From an uncultured Lachnospiraceae bacterium (GTDB lineage: Bacteria; Bacillota; Clostridia; Lachnospirales; Lachnospiraceae), in assembly GCA_902787715.1 (NCBI GenBank), contig CADAHQ010000008.1, forward strand, positions 84,603 through 148,602: a stretch of 64,000 bases of DNA, in the 5' to 3' direction. The notes under the pieces were generated by a model. The model was not told the DNA's origin and made no database searches. It saw only the letters and a list, made by a program, of their open reading frames with translations. Position 1 is the stretch's first letter, and every line of letters begins with the position of its first letter. Both the position numbers and the translations under genes were made by a program. Below are positions 16,401 through 24,585 of this stretch, in pieces.

Positions 16401-18785
16401 TTAATACTCCAGATTCTTCAGCACGACGCCGCCCATCGGGTCCACCGGGACCGTCACGTAGCCGTCGCGGACCGGATAAATCGCCGCCTCCGCGCCAAAT
16501 CCATCCTCTCCGCTTCGCAGCAGCCTTACCAGGCGCGAGCTGTCCGCTACGCCGGCAAGCCAGACCGGAAGATGCACGTCGCGGCGGCAATCGGTGTTGT
16601 TGATGACGGTGATGACCGCCTCGCCTGCATTCGCATTGCGCCCGCCCGTCTCGGCTGCGCCCGCCCCTTTCGAAGACGCTTTGCCTGCGTTCGCATCCTG
16701 TGCGCCCGCCTCGCCGGGCAGCATGCGGGCATACGCAAGAAGGCCGTAGTCTTCCGCAAGCCACACCAGGGAGCCCACCCGGAGCGACCGGTAAGCGCGG
16801 TGAATGCGAATCATCTCGCGGTGGAACCGCACCATCTCCGCATCCTCGTGACCCCACGGGTACGTGCGGCGGTTATCCGGGTCGGTCCAGCCGCACACGC
16901 CGGCCTCGTCGCCGTAGTAAACGCAGGGCGCGCCGGGCCAGGTCATCTGCATCATGACCGCCTCACGCATGATTGCCTTGTTTACGCCCTCGTCGGCCGC
17001 GGCGGCTCCCGCCGTCTCCGTGCGTCCCACGCGGCGGTTTGTGCGCGTAAGAAAGCGCGAATGGTCGTGGTTCGAGAGCTCGTTCATCGCCGTGAGAAGC
17101 GACGATGTCTGAAAGCGCGCCATATTGCAGCGCATCGCGAAGTCAAATGCCTTCTCGTTGTCATAAAGGTCCTCTCTGGCCGCGTCGCTGTGCTTCTCCA
17201 TGCCCGTCAAAAACCATCCGACGGGCTCCATAAATGCATCATAGTTCATCACGGAGTCCCACTCGTCGCCCTGCAACCACGCCGATGCGTCGCCGTAGTG
17301 CTCCGCCAAGATCAACGCGTCGGGATTGGCCGACTTCACGCTCCTTCGGAACTCCTTCCAAAACTCGTGGTTGTACGCCTCGCTCCGCCCGAGATCGGCC
17401 GCCACATCCAGCCGCCAGCCGTCCGCGCCGTAGGGCGCGGAAACCCATTTGCGGGCGATACGCATGATGTAATTCTTCAGTTTCGGCGACTTCTCGTAAT
17501 TGAGCTTCGGAAGCGTATCGTGCCCCCACCAGCCCTCGTAGGGATCGTCGCCCGGGGTATTGTCCGTACCCGCGCCCCGGTCCGCACCTGCGCCGCGCAC
17601 TCCGACTGCGTCGGGCTTGCCGCTCGGGTTATGGTGGGTGTCGGCGCCTCTGCTGAGGGTTTTGCCGGCGCTGCCGGAAGCGTCGCTGCCGGGTGCGCCT
17701 GATTCTCCACCGGCGGACTCGCCGTCGCCGCCGAACGCACCTGATTCTCCGCCGGCGTCCGCTTCCGCGTCGTTTGCAAACGCGAAGAACGACCGGTAGG
17801 GGCTCTCCTTCGAGCCGTAGGCGCCGTCCTCAAAGCCTTCGGCATTTCTGTAGATGCCCTCGCGGTCCATCCATTTGTTGAACGATCCGCAGTGGTTGAA
17901 AACGCCGTCGATGATGACGCGCATGCCGCGCTTGTGGGCCTCCGCCACCAGCTGCGCAAAGAGCTCGTTGCTGGCCTCGAGGTTTTCGCGGGAGGTCACG
18001 CGGGCAACGTACTGCGCGGAATGCGCATTTGCCGTGTCGCCCTCCGCGAGGCCGACGGGCGCGTCCTTGATAATCACGCCGAAATGCGGATCGACGTGGT
18101 CGTAATCCTGAATGTCGTACTTGTGGCTCGAGGGCGAGACGAAAATCGGGTTTAAGTAGATGACCTCGATGCCGAGGCGGCGCAGGTAATCAAGCTTCTT
18201 GATGACGCCCGCGAGGTCGCCCCCGTAAAATTCCTGCACATCGCACGCCTCCGGCGCGCGCCCCCAGTCCGTAACCTCCTTCGTCGGGCGGTCGATGTAG
18301 TAGTACTCGCCCGTCTGCACGTCGTTCGTCGGGTCGCCGTTACAGAAGCGGTCGACGAAGATCTGGTACATCACGGCGCCCTTCGCCCAGTCGGGCGTGT
18401 GGAAGCCCGGCGTAATCTGAAAGCACACCGTCTCCCGGTCCGAAAGCATCACGCCGAGCCGGTCGTAGCGGAACACGCCATTTGCCGTCGCCACCTCGAA
18501 GAAATAGTGGAGTGGCTTATCGATGAGCTCAATCTCCGCCCGGTACCAGTCAAACCACGCGTCGCTTGCGTGCAAATCCATGTCGATGCGCCCCGCGCGC
18601 TCCGCAATCACAACGCTCGTCCGCACCGCCTGGTTCTTCCCCACGCGCAGCGTAAGCGTCACAAAATCATACGGCTCCGGCTCGCACGGCGAGCGAAACG
18701 CCTCCGTGCCGTCGGCAAAAACCGCCTCGGGCTGAAAAGCCCGCAAATTCTCTTCCGCAATTCGATTATTCTGCGAAACAGCCAT
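16401..18785 (-). CDS. GH13 alpha-glucan hydrolase (neopullulanase/maltogenic type)
   Basis: This alpha-amylase-family enzyme of about 794 residues is predicted to cleave alpha-1,4 glucans or branched oligosaccharides. An N-terminal beta domain precedes the barrel. Catalytic elements are D460 (GWRLDVAADLG, nucleophile), E495 (ILAEHYG, acid/base) and D574 (LSNHDHSR); region I is DGVFNHCG. No signal peptide is seen, so it is probably cytoplasmic. A Gly/Ser/Ala/Asp-rich stretch of about 75 residues (338-413) interrupts the barrel, and a second Ala/Gly-rich stretch of about 35 residues lies in the C-terminal domain. The start is uncertain: ATG 18785 gives the cleanest N-terminus, but ATG 18821 or TTG 18836 are possible. 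Confidence 0.88.
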   Translation of the reverse strand: MAVSQNNRIAEENLRAFQPEAVFADGTEAFRSPCEPEPYDFVTLTLRVGKNQAVRTSVVIAERAGRIDMDLHASDAWFDWYRAEIELIDKPLHYFFEVATANGVFRYDRLGVMLSDRETVCFQITPGFHTPDWAKGAVMYQIFVDRFCNGDPTNDVQTGEYYYIDRPTKEVTDWGRAPEACDVQEFYGGDLAGVIKKLDYLRRLGIEVIYLNPIFVSPSSHKYDIQDYDHVDPHFGVIIKDAPVGLAEGDTANAHSAQYVARVTSRENLEASNELFAQLVAEAHKRGMRVIIDGVFNHCGSFNKWMDREGIYRNAEGFEDGAYGSKESPYRSFFAFANDAEADAGGESGAFGGDGESAGGESGAPGSDASGSAGKTLSRGADTHHNPSGKPDAVGVRGAGADRGAGTDNTPGDDPYEGWWGHDTLPKLNYEKSPKLKNYIMRIARKWVSAPYGADGWRLDVAADLGRSEAYNHEFWKEFRRSVKSANPDALILAEHYGDASAWLQGDEWDSVMNYDAFMEPVGWFLTGMEKHSDAAREDLYDNEKAFDFAMRCNMARFQTSSLLTAMNELSNHDHSRFLTRTNRRVGRTETAGAAAADEGVNKAIMREAVMMQMTWPGAPCVYYGDEAGVCGWTDPDNRRTYPWGHEDAEMVRFHREMIRIHRAYRSLRVGSLVWLAEDYGLLAYARMLPGEAGAQDANAGKASSKGAGAAETGGRNANAGEAVITVINNTDCRRDVHLPVWLAGVADSSRLVRLLRSGEDGFGAEAAIYPVRDGYVTVPVDPMGGVVLKNLEY

Positions 18786-18862
18786 ATTCCAAACGCGCCT
18801 CTTTGGGCGCAACCTCCGCATACCAGAAAGATACAATCCTCATCGGACTGCCAACACAATAA

Positions 18863-18891
18863 ATAATAATATGACACTCCCGAAAAGACAA
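18863..18891 (-). promoter_or_regulatory. Promoter of the GH13 gene
   Basis: The minus strand reads TTGTCT (18891-18886), 17 bases, TATTAT (18868-18863). This gives the GH13 gene its own transcript separate from the polysaccharide genes. Confidence 0.6.
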
Positions 18892-18918
18892 GCCCCAAAA
18901 CACCGTCCGATTTATAAC

Positions 18919-18953
18919 AAAACCGGCAGAAGCAGCTGCGCCGCCCCTGCCGG
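18919..18953 (-). terminator. Terminator after the wzz-like genes
   Basis: On the minus strand CCGGCAG and CTGCCGG (18953-18947 with 18929-18923) form a stem followed by TTTTGTTATAAA. It closes the two-gene wzz-like transcript 27 bases after the last stop. Confidence 0.75.
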
Positions 18954-18979
18954 AAACCGTACTAGTTTGTTTCAGACGC

Positions 18980-20605
18980 TTACGCCTCAGCCTTCATCTC
19001 GCGATTCTTCGCTGCGATAATCATGCACAGGCAGAGAATCATTGCAAGAGCGAAAATCGGTCCCGCGGTCATAATCGTCTTTTTAATGAACGCGCCGGAA
19101 ACGAGCTTCTGCGAATCATAGCGATAATTCGAGACGGACACCGTCGTGTCGTTCACCTTCTGATTGTTCCACGCGGCAAGCATCTCCGAAAAATCCTTAA
19201 TCACAACGTCGCTCTTCTCCTCAAGCGCCGCGATCTCCTTCTCGAGCGCTTCGCGCTGCGCCGCCGTCGCCGTCATATCCAGCTTCGCCGCCGCCGGCAT
19301 CTTCGAGCCGTTGTCAGTGTTGCCGGCATCCCCGTTCTCGCCGGAGTTGCCGTTATCGCCCGCGTTTCCGGTGCCTGCATTTCCGTTGCCGGTCCCGCTC
19401 TGCGTGCCGTCACCCTGCTCTCCGGTCTCGCCGGTGCCGTCAGCACCCTGCTGCGTCCCGTCCGTGCCATCACCCGAGCCGCCCTTGTCGGTCTTGTCCT
19501 CCTTCACCACCGGCTCGCCGGTCAGGTCAGAGAGCTTCAGCTCGTAGGTAGCGATTTGGGAGGAAATTTTAGTGTTTTCCTCGGCAACCGCACGACGAAT
19601 ATCGACAAGTGCGTCGTAAGTTTCTGTTGAATTACCGTCAATTTTTGTAAGCGAATCCTTCGTGCTGATGTAAAGAATCTCACTCTTTTCGTACGAAGAA
19701 ACCAGAGCATCCAATTTCGTGAGCTGTGTGCGACGCTTTGCAAGACGATTGCCCAAGTCGCGAAGTTCAAATGTGTACTGCGTAAACAAACGATCCGGGT
19801 CCTTCGTTAAAGCATTTAACGTCAGGTTTGCGTTCAACCGACCGATATCACTGTCCGTAAGGGCATTCAGGCGAACAACGATATCGTTGAATCCTGCACC
19901 TTTGTAACGGAACGTCGGCTCCTTCTCATACATCTCGTTTGCATACTTGCTGACAATCTCCAGCCGCTGCTGCAAAATCTCAAGCTGTTGCGGATAATCG
20001 TACCCTGCAAGCGGTAGCGTCATCATTTCCGAAGGTTTGCCCTGAGTATACATCTCTGCAAAACGTGCCTTATACACGGTAAGGATGTTCTTGAGAAGCT
20101 TCTCCAGATTCGATTGGGAAATCCTGGAATCAAAATGGTTATAAAGCTTGACTGTGAAAAGCGTCGGGTTAAACCGCTCTGTCGTCAACGTGCGATTGGT
20201 CGTGAAATCAAGGAGCGACTCGTAACTCATGGTCTGGTTTAAAATATCCTCCGGATAAGCTCCGGCAACCACAAGACTCTTGCTAATCTGTTCCACCGAG
20301 TACTTACTATCAAGTCCGGAAGCCTTCAGCGCCTCCGCAATCACTTCATCCGAAGTAAGCTCGCCGATATCAAACCGTCTTCCATCCGGAGCAATACCTT
20401 CCGCCGCGCCGTCAAACGTCAGCTGCATATCTGCCAAAGCAGACGCAGGCTTCTCATCAAGAGCAAACAAAACCAACGACAAAACAACGCCGAAGATCGC
20501 CGCACCGATCAGGATATAAGCAACCTTTCTCCAAAGCATCAACGGCTTCTTCTCCGTCTTGGAGGGCTTCGTAATTGATTTCTTACTGTTCGCAGCAGTC
20601 ATCAT
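18980..20605 (-). CDS. Wzz-like polysaccharide chain-length/co-polymerase protein 2
   Basis: This 541-residue protein has the Wzz-type layout: a membrane helix near 27-48, a long extracytoplasmic helical domain, and a second helix near 505-525 ahead of a short basic tail. Such proteins set polymer length with a Wzy polymerase. There is no Walker motif, so no attached tyrosine kinase. A linker of about 65 residues composed almost wholly of Gly, Thr, Asp, Asn and Ser lies near 357-424. The ATG at 20605 follows AAAGGAGGCGGAAGT and overlaps the upstream wzz-like stop. Confidence 0.78.
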   Translation of the reverse strand: MMTAANSKKSITKPSKTEKKPLMLWRKVAYILIGAAIFGVVLSLVLFALDEKPASALADMQLTFDGAAEGIAPDGRRFDIGELTSDEVIAEALKASGLDSKYSVEQISKSLVVAGAYPEDILNQTMSYESLLDFTTNRTLTTERFNPTLFTVKLYNHFDSRISQSNLEKLLKNILTVYKARFAEMYTQGKPSEMMTLPLAGYDYPQQLEILQQRLEIVSKYANEMYEKEPTFRYKGAGFNDIVVRLNALTDSDIGRLNANLTLNALTKDPDRLFTQYTFELRDLGNRLAKRRTQLTKLDALVSSYEKSEILYISTKDSLTKIDGNSTETYDALVDIRRAVAEENTKISSQIATYELKLSDLTGEPVVKEDKTDKGGSGDGTDGTQQGADGTGETGEQGDGTQSGTGNGNAGTGNAGDNGNSGENGDAGNTDNGSKMPAAAKLDMTATAAQREALEKEIAALEEKSDVVIKDFSEMLAAWNNQKVNDTTVSVSNYRYDSQKLVSGAFIKKTIMTAGPIFALAMILCLCMIIAAKNREMKAEA

Positions 20606-22233
20606 ACTTCCGCCTCCTTTCCGGACTCGGCATCCGCACCGGTTGCGGCATCCCCCGCTCCGGCACCGCAGTCTCCGCCTTTCGCGCCGTCCCCGGCCGC
20701 ACCGTTCGCCTCGGCCTTTGCACCGCGGCGCATCTCAGCGGCAAATGCACTCACAAACCAGAGCCCGCACCCGAGGAACGCCCCGAGCAAAGCTCCGAGA
20801 ATCATCTTCTTCAAATTCGCCGACAGGAAACCGTCTTCCTTGCCCTGCGCCGCCGAGCGGATTGCATACGTCGTATAGAACGAGCTTCCGTAAATCTCCT
20901 CCATCTGCTCGCAGATCTGCAGATAGATGTCATGGCAGACCGAGATAGCTGCCGCCAGCTCTTCCTTCGCCTTCGCCGTATTGGCGGAAGCATTTTCCGA
21001 CTGAAGGCTCTCAATCTTCACCTTCAGCTCCTCGATCGAAATCTCCAGCTTGTTCGCATTCTCATAGTTCGCCGCCTGCTGAAGAATCAAGTTGTTATAG
21101 TACTCCGTCGTAATCTTCGTGGACTTCGAGGAATCGCCCTCCTGCTGCTCCACATAGATCTGGTCGTGCTTATAATTCTTCAAAATGTCCGCCGTCGTCG
21201 CAATCTGCTCGTTCACCGTATCGAGCTTCGTCTGCGCTTCGCGCAGCTGATACCGGTACTTCGCGATCATCGCATCGCGGTCCACCGCCACCGAGCTCGC
21301 GCTGATGTACGAGTACAAATACTCCACATTCACATCCCGCGCCGTCTGCAGCACCTGCATCAGATCCTCGAGCGACCTTCCGTCGCGGAACGACCGATAC
21401 GCCTTAATCTCATCCGTCTTCGAATCGCAGTAATCGTAAAGATTTGTCAACGCCTGGCGAAGGGAGTCGACACTCTCCATGATGTCCAGATTCTCCGTAT
21501 CAATCACGGAAATCTCATCTCCCGGGATTTTCAGATCCGCATACGTCATCGCCAGATAATCGTTATACGCCGCAGTCACGCGGTCAAGAAGGAGGCGAAG
21601 TTCGTCGTCGGGAAGGTAGATTTTGTTATCGCCTTCTTCAAAACCATTTGTCAACGAAACAATCACCTGATTCACATACGTAAGTTTGATGCTCTGCAAC
21701 TGTGCATATGCTGCACTATTCCTGTCAGTCAACATCTGCTTTGCAACTTCCTGCTGTCTTCGACTGTCCTCCGTAAGCATACGCTCGATGGAAACGTTGT
21801 TTTTCAACTGAGCAACCGTAATCTCCTCTGAAAGCGTCACTCCACGCAATGCTTCAGACAACACATACGACGATGTCAGCATCGAAACATCCAGTTCCGT
21901 ACCATCAGGCGCTGTGAGATCTTCGACCGGCTTCGGAGTCGGGGTAATCAACGGATTCGTTGTGTCAAGCACATCATAATCAAACGTGACTACCGATGCA
22001 ACACGAAAACTGTTATCTCTGAACTGGTACCTCAGCAATGGCGCACATACACCGACAACCATGAAAAGAATTATCAGCCATGCATATAGCCTCAATCTTC
22101 GCTTCATGAGGCCAAACACGCTCATCAGATCAATGGCTGCGCCCCCCTCTGTCGACCGATTCACCACCACATTAATCTTCGAATCATTCCCGACCATCAG
22201 CGCTTTTTCTCTTTTTTCCATGATATCTGCCAT
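20602..22233 (-). CDS. Wzz-like polysaccharide chain-length/co-polymerase protein 1
   Basis: This protein of about 543 residues has a helix near 49-67, a large coiled extracytoplasmic domain with many Gln/Glu heptad-like stretches, and a C-terminal helix (MILGALLGAFLGCGLWFV) followed by a Gly/Ala/Asp-rich tail of about 45 residues. It pairs with the second Wzz-like gene, which it overlaps by four bases. The two ectodomains look distantly related, suggesting hetero-oligomers. The start is uncertain: ATG 22233 is used, 22221 is possible. No cognate tyrosine kinase is encoded in the window. Confidence 0.78.
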   Translation of the reverse strand: MADIMEKREKALMVGNDSKINVVVNRSTEGGAAIDLMSVFGLMKRRLRLYAWLIILFMVVGVCAPLLRYQFRDNSFRVASVVTFDYDVLDTTNPLITPTPKPVEDLTAPDGTELDVSMLTSSYVLSEALRGVTLSEEITVAQLKNNVSIERMLTEDSRRQQEVAKQMLTDRNSAAYAQLQSIKLTYVNQVIVSLTNGFEEGDNKIYLPDDELRLLLDRVTAAYNDYLAMTYADLKIPGDEISVIDTENLDIMESVDSLRQALTNLYDYCDSKTDEIKAYRSFRDGRSLEDLMQVLQTARDVNVEYLYSYISASSVAVDRDAMIAKYRYQLREAQTKLDTVNEQIATTADILKNYKHDQIYVEQQEGDSSKSTKITTEYYNNLILQQAANYENANKLEISIEELKVKIESLQSENASANTAKAKEELAAAISVCHDIYLQICEQMEEIYGSSFYTTYAIRSAAQGKEDGFLSANLKKMILGALLGAFLGCGLWFVSAFAAEMRRGAKAEANGAAGDGAKGGDCGAGAGDAATGADAESGKEAEV

Positions 22234-22336
22234 GGGCTTGTTTTGGGATCCCGCAGAAAAAAACTGTGCGGTGTCCGTCTTCCTTTCGTTTATTCCGTAG
22301 ATGAGTCCAATCAAACTATAAAAATGCCGTAGGCGT

Positions 22337-22365
22337 ATTATACGATAGAACAGATTGTATGTCAA
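22337..22365 (-). promoter_or_regulatory. Perfect consensus promoter inside the wzt 3' end
   Basis: The minus strand reads TTGACA (22365-22360), exactly 17 bases, TATAAT (22342-22337). The -35 box overlaps the last codons and stop of wzt. It gives the two wzz-like genes independent, strong transcription with a leader of about 100 bases. Confidence 0.9.
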
Positions 22366-23711
22366 CCAATCGGTAAAGAATCTGACTTTTCCGATAGTCT
22401 TTCACGCTCTTCAAATGACATCTCTAAATGCAAATCATCAAGTCTGATCGCTCCCCAGTGTCTATGGTCCCACTTCAAATAGTGCTCTGGGTCGATGACC
22501 GGTTCGATCTGAAAATAAAACCCCGGGTACACGGAATCAATCCGGAAATCATTCGGTGATCCGTCAAACAAAAAAGCTATGATGTCCACACGGTATCGTC
22601 CGGATTCCAGGTGCGCAAGCGGCATCCGGATCGTCACGGTCTCGGTTCCGGGCGAAAAATCCAGGAACCCGGAAGAAAGCGCGGTCGCGATCTTCGTGTT
22701 GTCCTGATACCAGACCTCGAAGCGGAAGCCGACATTCTTCAGTTCCATCTCCGCGGTGCAGGTAAGGTTGATCACCGCCTCCTCCGTGTTGCGGAACACC
22801 GGTTCCGTACGGTCCGCGAACGACAGACTGTCGATCGATATCCTCTTGACCGCGCGGATGATCGCGTCATCCGGACGATGCTCCGGCCCGTAGGTTATCT
22901 GCGCGGGCATGTCCGAGCTGATGCCGAGGTAGACCTCGATCGCCTTGTCGGTGTCCCCGTCGAAAACAATTTTCCCCTTATCCAGCACGATGCAGCGGTT
23001 GCAGAGCTGGCGAACCGTGCTCATGTTGTGGCTTACGTAGAGCACCGTACGCTTTCCGTCTCTCGCCGCCTCCGCGAGGCAGCTCAGGCACTTCCGCTGG
23101 AACTGGATGTCGCCGACGGCAAGGACCTCGTCCATAATGATAATCTCGCTGTCGAGATGATATGCCACGGAAAACCCGAGCTTGACATACATGCCGCTCG
23201 AGTACCGTTTGATCGGCGTGTCAATAAACTCCTCAAGCTCCGAGAAGCGGATGATATCATCCATCTTCTCGTCGATCTCCGCCTTGGTCATTCCGAGGAT
23301 CGCGCCGTTTAGGTAGATGTTCTCCCGCCCGGTCATATCACCGTGAAACCCGGTTCCCACCTCAAGCATCGAGGTGACACGCCCGTAGAGGTCGACAACA
23401 CCTTCCGTCGGCGCTGTGATCCGACTGAGAATTTTTAGAAGCGTGCTCTTGCCGGCTCCGTTCTTCCCTATGATGCCGACCGTCTCGCCCCGGCGAACGC
23501 TTAGATCGATCCCGTCCAGCGCGTAAAATGATTCGTTCTTCTTCCTGTGGACATCCTTCGCCCGCTCCGGATCCTTCCTCCGCTCTTTCCACTCCTTGAT
23601 GGTCGCCTGAAGGGTTCCCGCGCCGATACGACCCCGTCGGTATCTCTTCTTCAGTCCCGTAACGCGGATGATCTCCGGCCGTTCATTGTCAAAACCTGTC
23701 GCTTGTTCCAT
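22362..23711 (-). CDS. wzt: Polysaccharide ABC exporter ATPase, Wzt type
   Basis: This 449-residue ATPase belongs to the O-antigen/teichoic-acid exporter class. Walker A is GKNGAGKST at about 82-90, the signature is the relaxed YSSGMYVKL typical of Wzt/TagH, and Walker B is IIIMDEVLAVGD. An extra N-terminal Arg/Lys-rich stretch (about 20-60) is usual for this class. The C-terminal region (about 265-449) is a Wzt_C-like beta-sandwich that in characterised homologues recognises the capped glycan end. It starts 3 bases after wzm. Confidence 0.93.
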   Translation of the reverse strand: MEQATGFDNERPEIIRVTGLKKRYRRGRIGAGTLQATIKEWKERRKDPERAKDVHRKKNESFYALDGIDLSVRRGETVGIIGKNGAGKSTLLKILSRITAPTEGVVDLYGRVTSMLEVGTGFHGDMTGRENIYLNGAILGMTKAEIDEKMDDIIRFSELEEFIDTPIKRYSSGMYVKLGFSVAYHLDSEIIIMDEVLAVGDIQFQRKCLSCLAEAARDGKRTVLYVSHNMSTVRQLCNRCIVLDKGKIVFDGDTDKAIEVYLGISSDMPAQITYGPEHRPDDAIIRAVKRISIDSLSFADRTEPVFRNTEEAVINLTCTAEMELKNVGFRFEVWYQDNTKIATALSSGFLDFSPGTETVTIRMPLAHLESGRYRVDIIAFLFDGSPNDFRIDSVYPGFYFQIEPVIDPEHYLKWDHRHWGAIRLDDLHLEMSFEERERLSEKSDSLPIG

Positions 23712-23714
23712 GAG

Positions 23715-24578
23715 TTATACCGTGTCCGCAAACGTCCTTTCCACCCGGTTGAAGACCGCCGCGCTGATCACAAACAGCAGAACGGTCACTCCCGCGCTCA
23801 GCGCGCAGAACGCCGGATTCACCTCGCCCTCTCCGAGCATGATCAACCGGAGCACCTCCATGATCTCCGTCACCGGGTTGATCATGATGATCGTGCGGAT
23901 CACGCCGTTTGGCATCTCCGAAATCGGATAGACAACCGGGGTCGCGTACATCCACAGATTAATCCCTACCGCAACAACCGAAAGAAGATCGCGGTATTTT
24001 ACGGTGACGCTGGCGATCAGAATACCGAAGCTCATTCCGAGCACCGCCAGTTGAACGATCAGGATCGGCAGCAATGGATAATACACCCACAGCGGATGTA
24101 TCTCGCCGGACAGCACATACGCAACCATAAGTCCCGCGATGATGATCAGCTGGATGCCGAACTTTATGATGCTGACCAGCATGTTTGAAACAGGAACGAC
24201 CAGTCTCGGAAAATATACCTTCCCGAACAGATGCGCGTTCGCGACAAACGTGTTGGCGTTCGCGATCATGCTCGCGGAAAATACTCCCCACGCGGCGGAC
24301 GAAACAAAGTAGAACAGGATCCTCGGGATCCCGGCTGTTCCGACCTGGGCGACATAGCCGAACAGGAACATGTATATGAGACTGGAAACAACCGGATTGA
24401 GGATGATCCAAAGCGGCCCGAGGAAGGTCTGCTGATACGTCACGGCAAATGTTTTGCCGGTCATCAGCCGCACCAGATCCCGGTACTGCCAGAGCTCCTT
24501 CAACCGGAGATGAAACCCTTTTTCAAGCGGGGTCAGCTGAACATGGTATGACCCGCCGTATTCGGTGACACTCTTCAT
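23715..24578 (-). CDS. wzm: Polysaccharide ABC exporter permease, Wzm type
   Basis: This 287-residue ABC-2 permease has about six membrane helices and the usual N-terminal amphipathic segment (LWQYRDLVRLMTGKTF). The stretch QTFLGPLWIILNPV is characteristic of Wzm/TagG-type polysaccharide exporters. It forms the membrane channel for the ATPase encoded next. Confidence 0.93.
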   Translation of the reverse strand: MKSVTEYGGSYHVQLTPLEKGFHLRLKELWQYRDLVRLMTGKTFAVTYQQTFLGPLWIILNPVVSSLIYMFLFGYVAQVGTAGIPRILFYFVSSAAWGVFSASMIANANTFVANAHLFGKVYFPRLVVPVSNMLVSIIKFGIQLIIIAGLMVAYVLSGEIHPLWVYYPLLPILIVQLAVLGMSFGILIASVTVKYRDLLSVVAVGINLWMYATPVVYPISEMPNGVIRTIIMINPVTEIMEVLRLIMLGEGEVNPAFCALSAGVTVLLFVISAAVFNRVERTFADTV

Positions 24579-24585
24579 AACCGTC

